A stretch of DNA of 64,000 nucleotides, taken from positions 2,852,001-2,916,000 of the forward strand of contig OY725498.1 in NCBI GenBank assembly GCA_963281255.1. The letters are read 5' to 3'. The notes under the pieces are model-generated. The model ran no database searches. It had not been told where the DNA came from and saw only the letters and a program-made list of their open reading frames with translations. Every line of letters starts with the position of its first letter. Positions within the stretch are counted from its first letter, which is position 1. Origin of the DNA: Aphrocallistes beatrix (Eukaryota; Porifera; Hexactinellida; Sceptrulophora; Aphrocallistidae). Of the stretch, positions 1 through 10,410 are shown piece by piece. Position numbers and translations under genes: made by a program.

Positions 1-650
1 AAAGGTGATAAATAGTCATGGGAGAACAAAATAGTGTTGAAATATGGGAAGTATGCCTAAATTTGTGCTTGAGTTTTCAGTTGCCCACCCAATCAGATCC
101 GATGCCTCGCTGATGCCTACCCTGTCGTAGCCCGCAGCGCCGATCCTGACCATATCCCTACAAATAATCTGTCGAAGGCCATTATCTTCTATTAGGCATA
201 ATACGATTTGTCCAAAATAGCCCTACCAATCCTGAGTCCTTACCCAAAGACCCTACCAATCTTCACCCCGAGTCTACGGCCCTGACGTAATCATGACTAG
301 AGTCACTATTAGTCACAGAGAGCATTTGTTTACTGTACTAATGACAACTAAAAAGCCTTCCATACACGCTACTCATTCCGTTCTTCGCGGGACTTCCCGA
401 TTTTACAATATTCTATTGAACAAATTTTTATAGCGGTAACCTGTTTATTCCATCCACTTAAAAATAGTCCCGTGGTCAACTTTCCTATTACAATTGACCT
501 CTGTATAATGATGTTCAATATATTTTAGCGGATAACACTGAAATATTAGTTCCGATGGGGTCCAAATATTACGAAATATATGGACCTAGGGAACCATTCT
601 GGGGGTGTCTATTTTTCGTGTAACAGTTCCTTGAATCTAATTCGATTGTT
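1..650. other. Unassigned non-coding stretch
   Basis: No coding frame or recognisable repeat boundary was found here. Composition is less AT-biased in the first 300 bases than in most of the window, and no promoter or splice structure could be defended. Confidence 0.4.
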
Positions 651-716
651 GCTTATTCGCATGCGAATAGTAGCTTATTAGCATGCGAATAGTAGCTTGT
701 TCGCATGCGAATAGTA
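651..716. repeat. Three-copy 22-bp tandem repeat with inner palindrome
   Basis: Three head-to-tail 22-bp units start at 651, 673 and 695. Each contains the palindrome GCATGCGAA/TTCGCATGC, with single-base differences between units. It lies about 45 bp upstream of a Rep-A fragment. No function is inferred. Confidence 0.85.
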
Positions 717-757
717 ATTTTCAATATATGGTTTTAATATATAAGATATATATATAT

Positions 758-897
758 ATATGACTGATTGAAGAAACTGCCAGCACAGAAAGCTGATTTT
801 GGCATATCTTTTGGCGATTGCTCCACTAAGTTCTGACCTCAGACGAAAAGGTCGACTCATCATGGAATTATGACGTCATTGTCATCTTTTTATGAGA
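758..897 (-). repeat. Rep-A fragment (tail half)
   Basis: Reverse-oriented piece of the Rep-A family. It has (TA)n, then TGATTGAAGAAACTGCCAG, then the conserved ATTATGACGTCATTGTCA block. The GC-rich head is missing. Confidence 0.75.
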
Positions 898-1022
898 GAT
901 TTCAAAACTATAAATAAGACAATATTTTTAGTTATGGATACCTTGTGACACTTATTTTATTTTTTAGTTGCTAGCTCAATTATATGGAGTTAAAACTTTA
1001 CAATCCACTCCTTGTAATTTAG

Positions 1023-2189
1023 ATGTTATCACAAAACAATTCTTCAAACACATTGATGTATTTTTCGAGATTACTTAGGAATATACGAAATACAGATTTG
1101 ACACCTTTGGATTCAATAAACTTTCAACTTTTGAATAATATATACCAAGCATTTACTCTCCATAGTAGCCAATGCATCATTTATCTATGTAAAAAGCTTC
1201 TAGTCTCTATATTTCAGTATTGTCCATCATTATTAATACCTTTGATTAATATAGTTTTGAAATCTGAAATTCTTTGGCACAAGATTGAGATTTTCCATTC
1301 ATCAATTATAGTATCAATCATATATCTAAGTGAAATTATCGGATCTTGTTTTATTATTAATCAGATTCCCCTTATTTATTGTAATATTATATCAGAAATA
1401 TATTACTCAAGATTTTCCATTATGAGTTTATATTTTTCTGAAATATTATTTTCAAAGAATAAATATTATGCTCTTCTTTTGTGGCACTCATTAGTATCCT
1501 TTATTGGAAAGTTATTCAAGAGCTTTCTGAAATATAACAAACTGTTAGTTATCTATAACAAGGATATTAAGAACATTTACTCACAATTATTATATTTTGT
1601 TCTAAGAAAACTAATTAGTTCAAATTTTCTACTAGAGTTGATTGATATGTTTGAGAATTTTAGTTTCCTTAAACTGATTAATTCTGTTATATCTTCAAAT
1701 TTATTTCATCCTTGTATCAAAGTGGTTAAATTATTCATATTAGATTTGGTTCCATATTTAAAAATAAACTTTAACCATGCGAATATGGATTTTAACTGTA
1801 GAGATACAATGAAAAATATGGATTTAAGAAATATTACTCAGATAAAAATTTCTGAATTGATTGGGGGATTGATACATCACTCATTCGATCTTTCTACACT
1901 GATGTTTGGTAATTTTGGAATTTCTAAACACTTGAAAATACTCTTAGATATTTTTTTATATATATTTAATCATCGCTCGAATATTTTTTTCTCAAAATTG
2001 CCTCCTTTTTCATTATCTACCTCATCTGCAAGATTTTATAATGTTTTATGTGAAGATGATGTCTATTTACGAATTTTTATTGATCTCCTCGTAAAAATAT
2101 ATCATTCATTATTTCATTCTAGATTTTTATGTACATCTTCACTTGAATGCCAAAAATTCTTTCTAAATAGTTTTAAGAATTCCGATTAA
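1023..2189 (+). CDS. Helical protein of unknown function, possibly a terminal exon
   Basis: This is an uninterrupted 388-codon frame, the second longest in the window and far longer than expected by chance at this AT content. The product is rich in Leu, Ile, Phe and Ser, with many amphipathic helix-like stretches and no catalytic motif that I recognise. No signal peptide or clear membrane topology is seen. The ATG directly follows CTTGTAATTTAG, which would serve as a splice acceptor, and a second acceptor-like TTATTTTATTTTTTAG ends near 967. The frame may therefore be the last exon of a gene that begins upstream rather than a single-exon gene; the codon before the ATG is TAG in the same frame. 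The frame ends in FKNSD before an AT-rich 3' region. A helical-repeat (ARM/HEAT-like) fold, possibly of the Lines type, is only a guess. It is the one long frame near the left edge with no transposon signature. Confidence 0.55.
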   Translation: MLSQNNSSNTLMYFSRLLRNIRNTDLTPLDSINFQLLNNIYQAFTLHSSQCIIYLCKKLLVSIFQYCPSLLIPLINIVLKSEILWHKIEIFHSSIIVSIIYLSEIIGSCFIINQIPLIYCNIISEIYYSRFSIMSLYFSEILFSKNKYYALLLWHSLVSFIGKLFKSFLKYNKLLVIYNKDIKNIYSQLLYFVLRKLISSNFLLELIDMFENFSFLKLINSVISSNLFHPCIKVVKLFILDLVPYLKINFNHANMDFNCRDTMKNMDLRNITQIKISELIGGLIHHSFDLSTLMFGNFGISKHLKILLDIFLYIFNHRSNIFFSKLPPFSLSTSSARFYNVLCEDDVYLRIFIDLLVKIYHSLFHSRFLCTSSLECQKFFLNSFKNSD

Positions 2190-2324
2190 AATTCAATCAC
2201 ATAAAATGGAAAATTATAGTGAAAATTTTAATTTCTCCAAATTGTGAAAATTATGACCATAAGTCATAATTTATTGATGAAATTTCGTCATAACACTTTG
2301 CAAATACTCACGTGTAAAGTTCTA

Positions 2325-3051
2325 TGAGGGGCAACTGCCAACCCCCCCCCCCCTGTTCTTTGGCTTGCCCCACCTTTGACCACATTTTTTGAATTTCGGT
2401 TATCTCAAAAATGCAATGAAATTAATTTTGCTAATTACTGCTCTTTTTTAGTTATTTAAGGACTTTGAATATAATTAAAATTACTACAGGATATCATATC
2501 ATTCTTGCTCTTTTCTTTCATATGAATCCTTTTTGACACAGAAAAGAAAACCTCAACAGAAGCTCGCAAATGAACTAATACGGCAAAAAACGCAAAATCC
2601 GATTATTCTCTAACGCAATTGTACCCGTAATGACTGGATTGAATACTCGATAGAAAGGGGCGCTGTGTTTTGTTACGTCTGTCGTCATTTCGCCCTGCTA
2701 TTACATGGTAATGTTGAGGATGTGTTTATAAGTACTGCAGATTTTCGAAATTGGAGAAAAGCAAATGGAAAGGATGGAAAATTTTCTGAACACATAAACT
2801 CTCAATGCCATAAAATATCAACTATTGCTTCTTTTGATTCACCAAAACTTCAAATACGTCAGTTAGGCAAATTTTGGGTAAGGTTAAATGAAGTGTCTGA
2901 ATTTTTACAGCAGAAGAATGTCGATTTGGGGAGGGCTTCAAATATAGTCAAATATCTAAGTGACGAATTTCAGCATATTCTAATGATAACCTGGAAGACC
3001 GTTACACTGCTAAACTTATCAAACTTCGCAAGAATTGTTCTATTTCTGTAG
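2325..3051 (+). pseudogene. hAT transposase relic with TTF-type zinc finger (ZMYM1-like)
   Basis: From about 2632 the frame reads DWIEYSIERGAVFCYVCRHF, the TTF/BED-like zinc-finger start of the hAT transposases that animal genomes annotate as ZMYM1-like. FRNWRKA and FSEHINSQCHKIS follow, giving the finger's later His and Cys. The frame runs to a stop at 3051 before any catalytic core, so only the N-terminal third survives. The last ~25 residues do not resemble the family, which suggests a frameshift near 2990. The G/C-rich stretch just upstream, with a run of 12 C at 2342-2353, resembles sequence near the 5' end of related elements. I cannot define the TIRs. It belongs to the same broad group as the element at 62457-64000 but is a separate, older copy. 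Confidence 0.7.
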
Positions 3052-3328
3052 ACCCGAAACTAAAAAGCCATAAAAAAGTACCGCCCAAGCTCCCTGATTA
3101 CTCGATGTATAGGTACAATTGGACTTAGACACCGATCAGAAGGTTATCCCATGTTCAACATATACTCTATCCAATTGTTGATTGTCTTTTTAGCGAGATG
3201 GCCTATCGGTTTCCCGTAATTTCTGGATCAATTTTTCGAGAAATTTGCGAAATTTGCGCAGTTTCATGTAATTACTTCAAGTAATGGAACTACATGTAGT
3301 AACTATGTTTAATTCTAGATATGGTATA

Positions 3329-3409
3329 GACAATCACCTGTATATAACGGTCACCTGTGTATAACGGCCAATTTTGTCGAGTCCCTTGGGTGGCCGTTAT
3401 GTACAGGCT
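3329..3409 (-). mobile_element. Pogo/Tigger-like MITE end
   Basis: The segment ends GGCCGTTATGTACAGG then CTCCACTGTA. Read in reverse this is CAGTGGAGCCTGTACATAAC, the TIR style of Tigger/pogo MITEs next to a TA. An imperfect repeat of the TATAACGG motif occurs at 3345-3371. The opposite end is not certain. Confidence 0.5.
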
Positions 3410-3430
3410 CCACTGTATATATATATATAT

Positions 3431-3925
3431 ACAAGGGCGCAGCGCTTGCTTGCGGTGCGCTGCTGGCGGACACTTTGTGCCTGCCGGAGCCGCCTAGGCT
3501 CTTATTGATTAATTATATGGTGTATAACATCTCTAAATATGTCTGTCTTACTGTTATAATCGATATCGCTGGAAAAATAATCAAATTTGTCAATTTTTAA
3601 AATTTTGATGCGTAATAATGACGTCATAACAGAGCGATGAGTCATCATTTTTTATGATAGGCATTATTTGTGAGATGTTAATATACACATTCTATTAAAA
3701 TTTAATGTCTTCTATCACCTAAAATGGCTGTGTTGTATTCGAAAAACAGAAATTTCTAATTATAAAAAGTGACGATGACGTCATAATTCCATGATGAGTC
3801 GACATTTTCGTATGGCCTCAGAACGTAGTGGACCCATTGCCAAAAGACTCCCATATACCAAAAATCAGTTTTCTGTCCCTGGCAGTTTCTTTAATCAATT
3901 CGTTACAGATATATATATCCTTACT
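3431..3925 (+). repeat. Rep-A copy, near full length
   Basis: Runs from the GC-rich head (GCGCAGCGCTTGCTTGCGG, then a CGGACACTTTGTG hairpin) through TGACGTCAT and GATGAGTCATCA blocks to CAATTCGTTACAGA, bounded by (TA)n on both sides. A variant of the family terminal motif, TCCTTACTATTAAAACGATC, follows at 3927. No coding capacity. Confidence 0.85.
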
Positions 3926-3944
3926 ATTAAAACGATCAATCTCT

Positions 3945-4225
3945 GTAACGAATTGATTCAAGAAACTGCCACGCACAGAAAGTTGATTTTTGGCATGTGG
4001 GAGTCTTTTGACTATTGATCCACTCAGTTCTGAGCTCAGACCGAAAGTCGATACATCATGGAATTATGACATCATTCTCACCTTTTTTATCAATATAAAT
4101 TTCAGTTTTTCCACTAATAATCAGTATTTTTTAGGTTTCCAAAGGACGCCTCTTGCGGACACAAAGTGTCCACCAGCCGCGCAGCGCAACCATGCGAAGC
4201 GGGCTTATATATATCTATATCTATA
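3945..4225 (-). repeat. Rep-A copy, inverted, internally deleted
   Basis: Immediately follows the previous copy in the opposite orientation: TAACGAATTGATTCAAGAAAC at the start, and CCAGCCGCGCAGCGCAA head at the end. About 250 bp of the usual centre is missing. The two copies share the terminal motif between them. Confidence 0.8.
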
Positions 4226-4531
4226 CATTATCCGGTCACAAGTTTCGACCACCACGAAAGCTTCCATGCAAATAGTAGTTAATTGGATCCCTTCCCAAAT
4301 GAATATGTCAAACAGTAAAATATACTCTATTTTTTATTTCATATTCTTAATCTACATATTCTAATTACTCATAATTGATAGTTTCAACTCGTAAGGCCTG
4401 CTAAGTGTCGAAATAGCCTATAAAATAGCAGGCCATTATTATAAACAACCACAAGTGTTAAACTTTCTATTCTAATGAGAATATTTGTTATTATACTCGA
4501 AGATTTCTCTAGTTCTAGATATTCCTGAAAG

Positions 4532-4740
4532 TGTTCAGTATGTGGTTGTAATTCTTGTTACGCTAATTGTCCCAATTTTCCTCGTTTTAGATTCCCGCCT
4601 ACTTCTTTGGATGTGTTTGATGACGAACGTGAGAAATGGCTTTCGTTTTTGATCCGACCGAATTATATTATAACTAGTAATTCTCGAATATGTGCTGATC
4701 ACTTTGAAGCCAAGTACATCAAATCGAATGAAATTTGAAA
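4532..4740 (+). pseudogene. THAP zinc-finger domain of a P-element-like transposase relic
   Basis: An open stretch of 69 codons encodes a THAP-type C2CH domain: CSVCGC at the start, FPRFRFP, then REKWLSFLIR and RICADHFEAKYI. The paired cysteines, the central Trp and the C-x2-H of CADHF are the THAP hallmarks. The usual start codon is not present and the frame closes with TGA at 4740. THAP domains are the DNA-binding part of P-element transposases and of domesticated relatives (known family fact). The catalytic-domain fragments that follow on the same strand (5010-6127) make a transposon origin far more likely than a host THAP gene. Confidence 0.75.
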
Positions 4741-5009
4741 TTGTTTAGTTATTTTTTCATTTAATCCAATTCTAACCATCCACCCATTGTGAATACCTAA
4801 AAGCCAGGCAGTTGTTCCCGCCCAATCGCAAAAGCCACCGAAAGTACATATTTTCCAACCAGATGAACTTGTTCTATATTTGGAAAAGTATATTACAATA
4901 CATGATTTCGAAGATGTCTCAGTTACTGCGCTTACCATCTAGTTATTGATGCCGGAATTACCTGTGTAAAGGAATGTATTTCCATTGACACGAACTTTCA
5001 TATCAGACT

Positions 5010-6127
5010 TTGTTTGAAGGTTCTCCTATTCCTCTTCCTGATTATATTGATAGTCCTGCAGGATCTAAGCTGACTCATTTGTATCTACTTAATAACCTCC
5101 CTAACTTTTGCAAAAACATGACCTCCAAATTCGACATTCTGGTTATAAATGAATTGTTGAACATTTGTTACATCAATCCACGTGGTGGATCTAAGTATAC
5201 ACCAGCCATTTCTCAAATTTTCCCTTTTGCTTCGATACACTTCACATCCTGCTTATCAACTGTTAAAGTACTGCATTCCCTTACCCAGTGAATCTCTACT
5301 TCGATCGTTGAAGTCGCCCTCGATCGATAGTTGTAAAGCACTCTCAACACTTCGGGACGACGAATTAATCGGGAACGATATTGTCTTACTCTTAGATGAA
5401 ATGTACTTACAGCCTCGTGCATTTTGATCGTAAAACTTTGATTGGCTGTGATCAAGATCTCGGCTTTTTTAAGAGTATCCTGTGTTTTATGGTTATTTCG
5501 CTTACCAAGTCAATACCATTCGTAGCATCAGCAGTACCTATCATAAGGATTTCATGGAATTTAGTCCATTCGAACTTAGACAAATGTATATCTGTGCTAT
5601 CTCAAACAGATTTTAACCTTTGTGCGATATTAGCTGACAATCATACCACAAACGTCAATGCTTTCAAGCAACTTAGACACTTAAATGGAATCGGCAATAA
5701 TACTCAAGTTATCCGCAACCCATATTGCTCTGGATATTTCCAGCTATATTTCACACTCTCTACTCAAATATACATCATTCTTAAATTGCATAACCCGATT
5801 GCAACAATATCTTATCCTAACTGAATACCTCCAAATTTGGATATAGGTAGTCTTACTCTACCTTTTTCTACCCTTAATCATTACGTAGAATTTACCATTT
5901 GTGTTTTAGAAGCTAGCCAAACGGAAATAATCCATACTACTTTTCCTTGGAAACAAGTAAGCTTACGATTATTACATGAAGTCTCACAGAGCTGGGATAG
6001 TGCTTTAGCCTGCATCTCGCATTCAGAACAATCCCGAAAAATTGTCAACAGAATCATTACAAACATCTATTACAACAACTTGCGTAAAGATCTCAATGAA
6101 GCCTTACGAAAAGATGCAGCCTTCTAA
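5010..6127 (+). pseudogene. P-element-like transposase catalytic region, frameshifted
   Basis: Four overlapping frames (5010-5291, 5182-5427, 5396-5824, 5837-6127) read as one protein broken by several frameshifts and a stop. They include SSKYTPAISQIFPFA-type sequence, then NDIVLLLDEMYLQ, where the Asp suits the first catalytic residue of the P-type RNase H fold. CAILADNHTTNVNAFKQL follows, placing a second Asp in the expected order, then a region rich in Asn/His. The order THAP, LLLDEMYL, LADNHTTN matches P/THAP9-type transposases. A GTP-binding insertion cannot be outlined. The C-terminal piece LNEALRKDAAF is preceded by a helical segment. TIRs were not identified. The gene is dead; the superfamily call rests on motif order rather than a database search. 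Confidence 0.6.
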
Positions 6128-6249
6128 TCGACTAAACGGCAAAAAATGAATTAATAAATATTATACATGTTCTCATTCATGATTTGACATTTGCTAGTCT
6201 GTCGATAAAAATGAATCTATGACGTTCTGAACACACGGAATTATCTATT

Positions 6250-6290
6250 CCATTAATTATATATATATATATATATATATATCTCAATAA
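6250..6290. repeat. (AT)n microsatellite
   Basis: A short TA-dinucleotide tract lies between the P-like relic and the Tc1 relic. Confidence 0.9.
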
Positions 6291-6420
6291 TGAGTATTTA
6301 GAATGTGTAATTTACGAATTTGAAATATAATATAGTACATTTACAGTTTGAGTAATACATATTCATTAATGAATGGATCCATATATAGTATACTATATAT
6401 TTGGAATTTATTTTCGTATT

Positions 6421-7570
6421 ATGAATATCCAGGATTACGGATTATCTCTAAGATCTCAAGCATTAGGGATCCTTAAAGCTGGAGAAACGGCTAAAAATGT
6501 TGAATGCCAACATTTGATCAGTTCAGAGATGGCATAACGATAAATTGGGAATTTCAATTGATTCAAATCAAAGTCTAGACGTCTGCCGAACATTATCATC
6601 GTCTTTGGGGAAGAGAAGACAATCTACATCAGTGGTGGACAACCTGGGCCCCACGAAACTAAATTTGATGGCCCGCGACTCTTTTCAAACACTCTGTTAT
6701 GGGTTAATATTGATATATTTTCTATAGTCATTATATAATGATTCATTTTATTTTACTTAGTTATTGTTGCGAAGTAAAGAAAGTATAATTTTAGTTGTTT
6801 CATTGCTTCCATATAGGTTTCTAATATCAATTCTTTCATGGTGATGTGACCGTAAAAAGAACTGACAGATTTGGGGTCCGCGAGACCCCACGCGGGCACC
6901 AATTGTGGCCCACTTAAGGACTAAGGTTACCCGACACTGATCTACATGAAAGCTAGCTCTGAGATTAACGTGGGGTGGTTGTAATGTCTCTCATGCCTCT
7001 GTAAATCAATATTTGAGAAACTCTCTGAGAGTTTTACCTTATAAAAGTCCAAGAAGCCCTCGATTGACCTTGAAAATTAAGGAAAATCGGATCAACTTTG
7101 CTCATAAACACGAAGATTGAACTGTAGAAGACTAGAATAGAGTTCTATGGCCAGATGAATCTCGAATTTGAATTGTTTCTAACTCCAAAAAGAAAGAATG
7201 ACCGCGTTTGGGGCATGATATCTCACCAAGCCCTATCTGAGCTGCATGTTATTCCGCAGGGACAAACTATTGACGGAGAGTACTATCGCACGGAGATTTT
7301 GGCAGGATCTTGTAAAGATGATCAATAGAAGGGCTAAAAAGATCGGTTTTACAGCGAGCCATGATCTCAGTGATATCCAAGATAATGACCTCAAAGATAT
7401 CCAAGACATACGGCCAAACTGACGCAAGAATGGTGCGAACAGAATCTTCCAGCGTTTTGGAAAAAAGCAGAGTGGCCAGGAAACTCATTTGACCTCAATC
7501 CAATTGAGGACTTATGGTCGATAGTGAAAGTTAAGGTGGAAGAGTATGAGCATTCAACAACTTGAATAGC
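6421..7570 (+). pseudogene. Tc1-like transposase relic
   Basis: The start reads MNIQDYGLSLRSQALGILKAGETAKNV (split here as SLRSQALGILKAGETAK), the helix-turn-helix beginning of Tc1-family transposases. After the inserted MITE at 6630-6939 it resumes with NRVLWPDESRI, giving the first catalytic Asp. The 3' part at about 7415-7560 reads TAKLTQEWCEQNLPAF then WPGNSFDLNPIEDLWSIVK, the classical Tc1 C-terminal block with the final acidic residue in IEDLW. Several frameshifts and stops separate these pieces. The element is on the plus strand and inactive. TIRs could not be fixed with confidence. Confidence 0.75.
6630..6939. mobile_element. hAT-type MITE with 8-bp target duplication
   Basis: Starts CAGTGGTGGACAACCTGG and ends GGTTACCCGACACTG, an imperfect inverted repeat. 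ATCTACAT is present on both sides (6622-6629 and 6940-6947). An 8-bp duplication plus CAGTG termini fits the hAT superfamily. It is 310 bp, has no coding capacity, and is inserted in the older Tc1 relic. Confidence 0.85.
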
Positions 7571-7802
7571 CTCGCTCAAATTTGGAAAAGGCAAGGCAAT
7601 CAATTTCAGGTGATGTTTTGCAAAGTAATGTCTCCAGTATGCCCAGGTAATTAGCACTCTCGTCTTAGGAAGACAAGGAGAATATATCGGGAAATAATAA
7701 TGTATTAATTGTCATATCTTATCATACTTTAGATTTGTAATTAAAAAATGGTGTTTATAAACAATCAACCAGTTTAAAACCCTATAAATAGCTCGTAATT
7801 AG

Positions 7803-8814
7803 ATGACTAAATATTATAAAAATATGGAACTAATTTCAACAATTTTCGGAGGAAAAAAGTTAATATATGATGGTTACATATATATCAAGGATATAGACTC
7901 AGAGGATTCGACCTATTGGCGTTGCGAGAAGAGAGGCTTATGCAATAGTCGTATGATAACACAGAGCAAACGGATCAGTGAAAAAGTCACCACTAACCCA
8001 CAGTCATCAACCCGATTTAGCATCTATTGAGGCAGTTAAAACCGTTGAAGCAGTTAAATTGCGATCGACTCTAACTGATGAGGTTACTTCTTCGGTTATC
8101 CAAAATTCAACAAATTCAATCTCAATCACAGCGGCATTAAAACTCCCCTCGAAAGAAAGTTTATCTAAAATAGTACGACGAAAAAGCAAGCATCAGGAGG
8201 TAGATTTTTATGAACCTTTGCACACGACGAGGGGCCAGCAATTTTTGATCTCCAACAACCCAGAGATCGATTTACTTATTCTTGGAACAGAGGAAAACAT
8301 CAGAATATTAAATCGATATCCAAACTGGTTTTGTGATGGTACATTTGATTCAGCACCTATTGGACACCAATTATACACAGTGCATACTTTCGTAAGTGAG
8401 ACTGTCACAATCCCTTTAATATTTTGCATCACCAAATAATAAACAGAATTGACGTACAGTAAAATTTTCTCTAACCTGAAGGAGCGTAATCCATCGTTAC
8501 AGCCTGAAACTATTATGATTGATTTTGAAAGAGCTAGTCTAAACGCCCTAGAACAGAATTTCCCAACAGCTGAACTTCAGGGATGCTTTTTCCATTTTGG
8601 ACAAGCGATTTGGAGACAAATCCAGGGCCTCGGATTTCAACATCGCTATCAAAATGAAGACGAATTTGCAGTGATTATGAAGCAATTTCGGGCCTTAGCG
8701 TTTGTTCCGGCTATTGATGTAATTGCATGTTATGAATAACTTATCGATTCACTATCTGATGAGCTAGTTGATGACTTGAGCGATTTTCTCCATTATTTTG
8801 AGAAGACATGGTAG
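7803..8814 (+). pseudogene. FLYWCH-MULE transposase relic
   Basis: The first frame (from 7803) reads STIFGGKKLIYDGYIY then STYWRCEKRGLCNSRMIT, a FLYWCH zinc finger. After a frameshift near 7985 the next frame (to 8439) carries PHSHQ, then RYPNWFCDGTFDSAP with the first catalytic Asp, and IPLIFCIT. Two in-frame stops follow at about 8440. The third frame (8449-8739) gives TIMIDFERASLNAL with the second Asp and LQGCFFHFGQAIWR with the C-x2-H motif. LAFVPAID and a stop follow, with homologous sequence on to HYFEKTW at about 8812. FLYWCH plus this core is the arrangement of animal Mutator-like (MULE) elements. It is inactive, with at least one frameshift and several stops, and ends at a 15-bp tandem repeat. 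Confidence 0.8.
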
Positions 8815-8829
8815 GTTTAGAACATCAGA

Positions 8830-8905
8830 TGTCCTTTCGGCACAATGTCTTTCGGCGAGATGTCTTTCGGCAAGTTGTCTTTCGGCAAGATGTCTTTCGG
8901 CAAGG
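8830..8905. repeat. 15-bp tandem repeat, five units
   Basis: Units of TGTCTTTCGGCAAGA with small variations begin at 8830 (16 bp, one extra C), 8846, 8861, 8876 and 8891. The array sits where the MULE relic stops, so it may be part of another element inserted there. Confidence 0.85.
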
Positions 8906-8929
8906 GTCCTAGCACCAAAAATTGATAAT

Positions 8930-9065
8930 TTTTGTTAGTATTCAAGTGATATAGATTATAACAGTAAGACAGACGTATTTAGTGATGTTATCTACCTTAT
9001 AATTAATCAATGTGAGTCTAGGTGCCTCAGGCGGAAACAATGTTCCGCCTACCGCGAAGCTCGCG
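8930..9065 (-). repeat. Rep-A fragment (head half)
   Basis: Reverse orientation: the AAGTGATATAGATTATAACAG block, CAGACGTATTTAGTGATG, then an altered GC-rich head with CAGGCGGAA...TTCCGCCTA hairpin and CGCGAAGCTCGCG. Confidence 0.75.
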
Positions 9066-10130
9066 TATGTTATTAATGCTTCGAAGTATGTTTAAAACAG
9101 TTGAGAGTTGAAGAAAATGAATAATTTGGTACTAAATATAGCTTATTTCCCAACAGGATGATGACTGATCATGATTTTCTCAACGACTATGCATGCTTTA
9201 ATATCATGTTTATATATTTTTATAATACATTCTTAAGGTATATTATGCATGGCTAATGCTTGTATGTTGTTTTGTATATATATCAGATGGCCTTCCATTG
9301 ATCCATTGTCACGATTCTGTTGGTGACTAGGCCTTATATAACGTAGGTCACGAGTAAATATAATGGCCAACTTCTGAGATGAGTTTATTATATTTTTTTC
9401 ATTTTTATCGGTTATTTTCCTTCTAGCCAAATACAAGTATATGAGATTTGATGCTGAAATTCTGAGAATGGGTGCTTTGAGATATTGTGGTGTGCACGTC
9501 CGGGAATGGTTTTCGATCCGACACTAAAGGACAAAACGAGACACTCCATGAGCCAGGGTGGTTGGTGGGCCCAAATCGAGAGACTAATGCTACTGTTTAT
9601 TATTGGCAAGGTATATACCCCACAGTTGGAAAATATATGATGGGATAGTCGGACGAAACCCTCTTTCACAAAAATGCTATTGAATGACCCTATATATGGG
9701 TTTTAGGCCTCTAGTTGCACTCAGATGACCGAGTGGAGTCGAAAGGGTAGTCACCCGACTGGTTGTAAACATGTTTTGAAAATGATATGGTTGTCACATT
9801 CTTGGGTTGCTATGGTGTTGCTAGGGAGATATAGTGCGGCGAATATAACCTTGTTACCCCTAAATTGTTCGAAATTACGACTAAAAATTTAAATACCAAA
9901 TGAACTTCTTTAATACCTAATCCCGTATTTCTGATACGTATTAACAGCGAATGTATCAAGTATATTCAGATAAATGCCTGCAAAAAAGTCATGATTTGAT
10001 AATAGACCATCTCATCTGTATAATATGCTCTTCAAATGCCCCGCGTTCAGAACTTGAATCTAAAGGACCAGTCTTCATGGATCACACTTCTAAGACCTGG
10101 AGAAATACATTCCTTCCAACCTATCTTACA
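9066..10130. other. Unassigned intergenic or old repeat DNA
   Basis: No frame with recognisable homology. 9440-9900 is less AT-rich than its surroundings and may be a decayed element, but I see no TIR, LTR or protein motif that would classify it. Confidence 0.4.
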
Positions 10131-10134
10131 TTTG

Positions 10135-10410
10135 GCGAATGTATCATATTTGAGATATATAAAGATACACATTCTGTTAAAATTTCCGCCTTCTATCGCC
10201 TAAAATGACTGAGTTAAAATTGAAAGACGAAAATCTGAAATTTCTAATTATAAAAAAGGTGAAAGTGACGCGTCATAATTCCATGATGAGTCGACATTTT
10301 CGTTTGATGTAAGAACTTAGTGGAGTCATAGCCAATGGACTCCAACGTGCCAAAAATCAGTTTTTTGTGCCTAGCAGTTTTTCATTCAATTTGTTACAGA
10401 AATATATACG
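10135..10410 (+). repeat. Rep-A copy, head-truncated
   Basis: Begins inside the family at TGTATCATATTTGAGATATA and continues through TTCCATGATGAGTCGACATT to CAATTTGTTACAGA and (TA)n. Confidence 0.8.

Noticed and set aside
651..716. CRISPR-like direct repeats
   Set aside because: Three contiguous 22-bp units without spacers, in a eukaryotic setting; a simple tandem repeat.
9440..9900. Possible tRNA or LTR in a less AT-rich patch
   Set aside because: No cloverleaf, A/B box pair or terminal repeat could be drawn.
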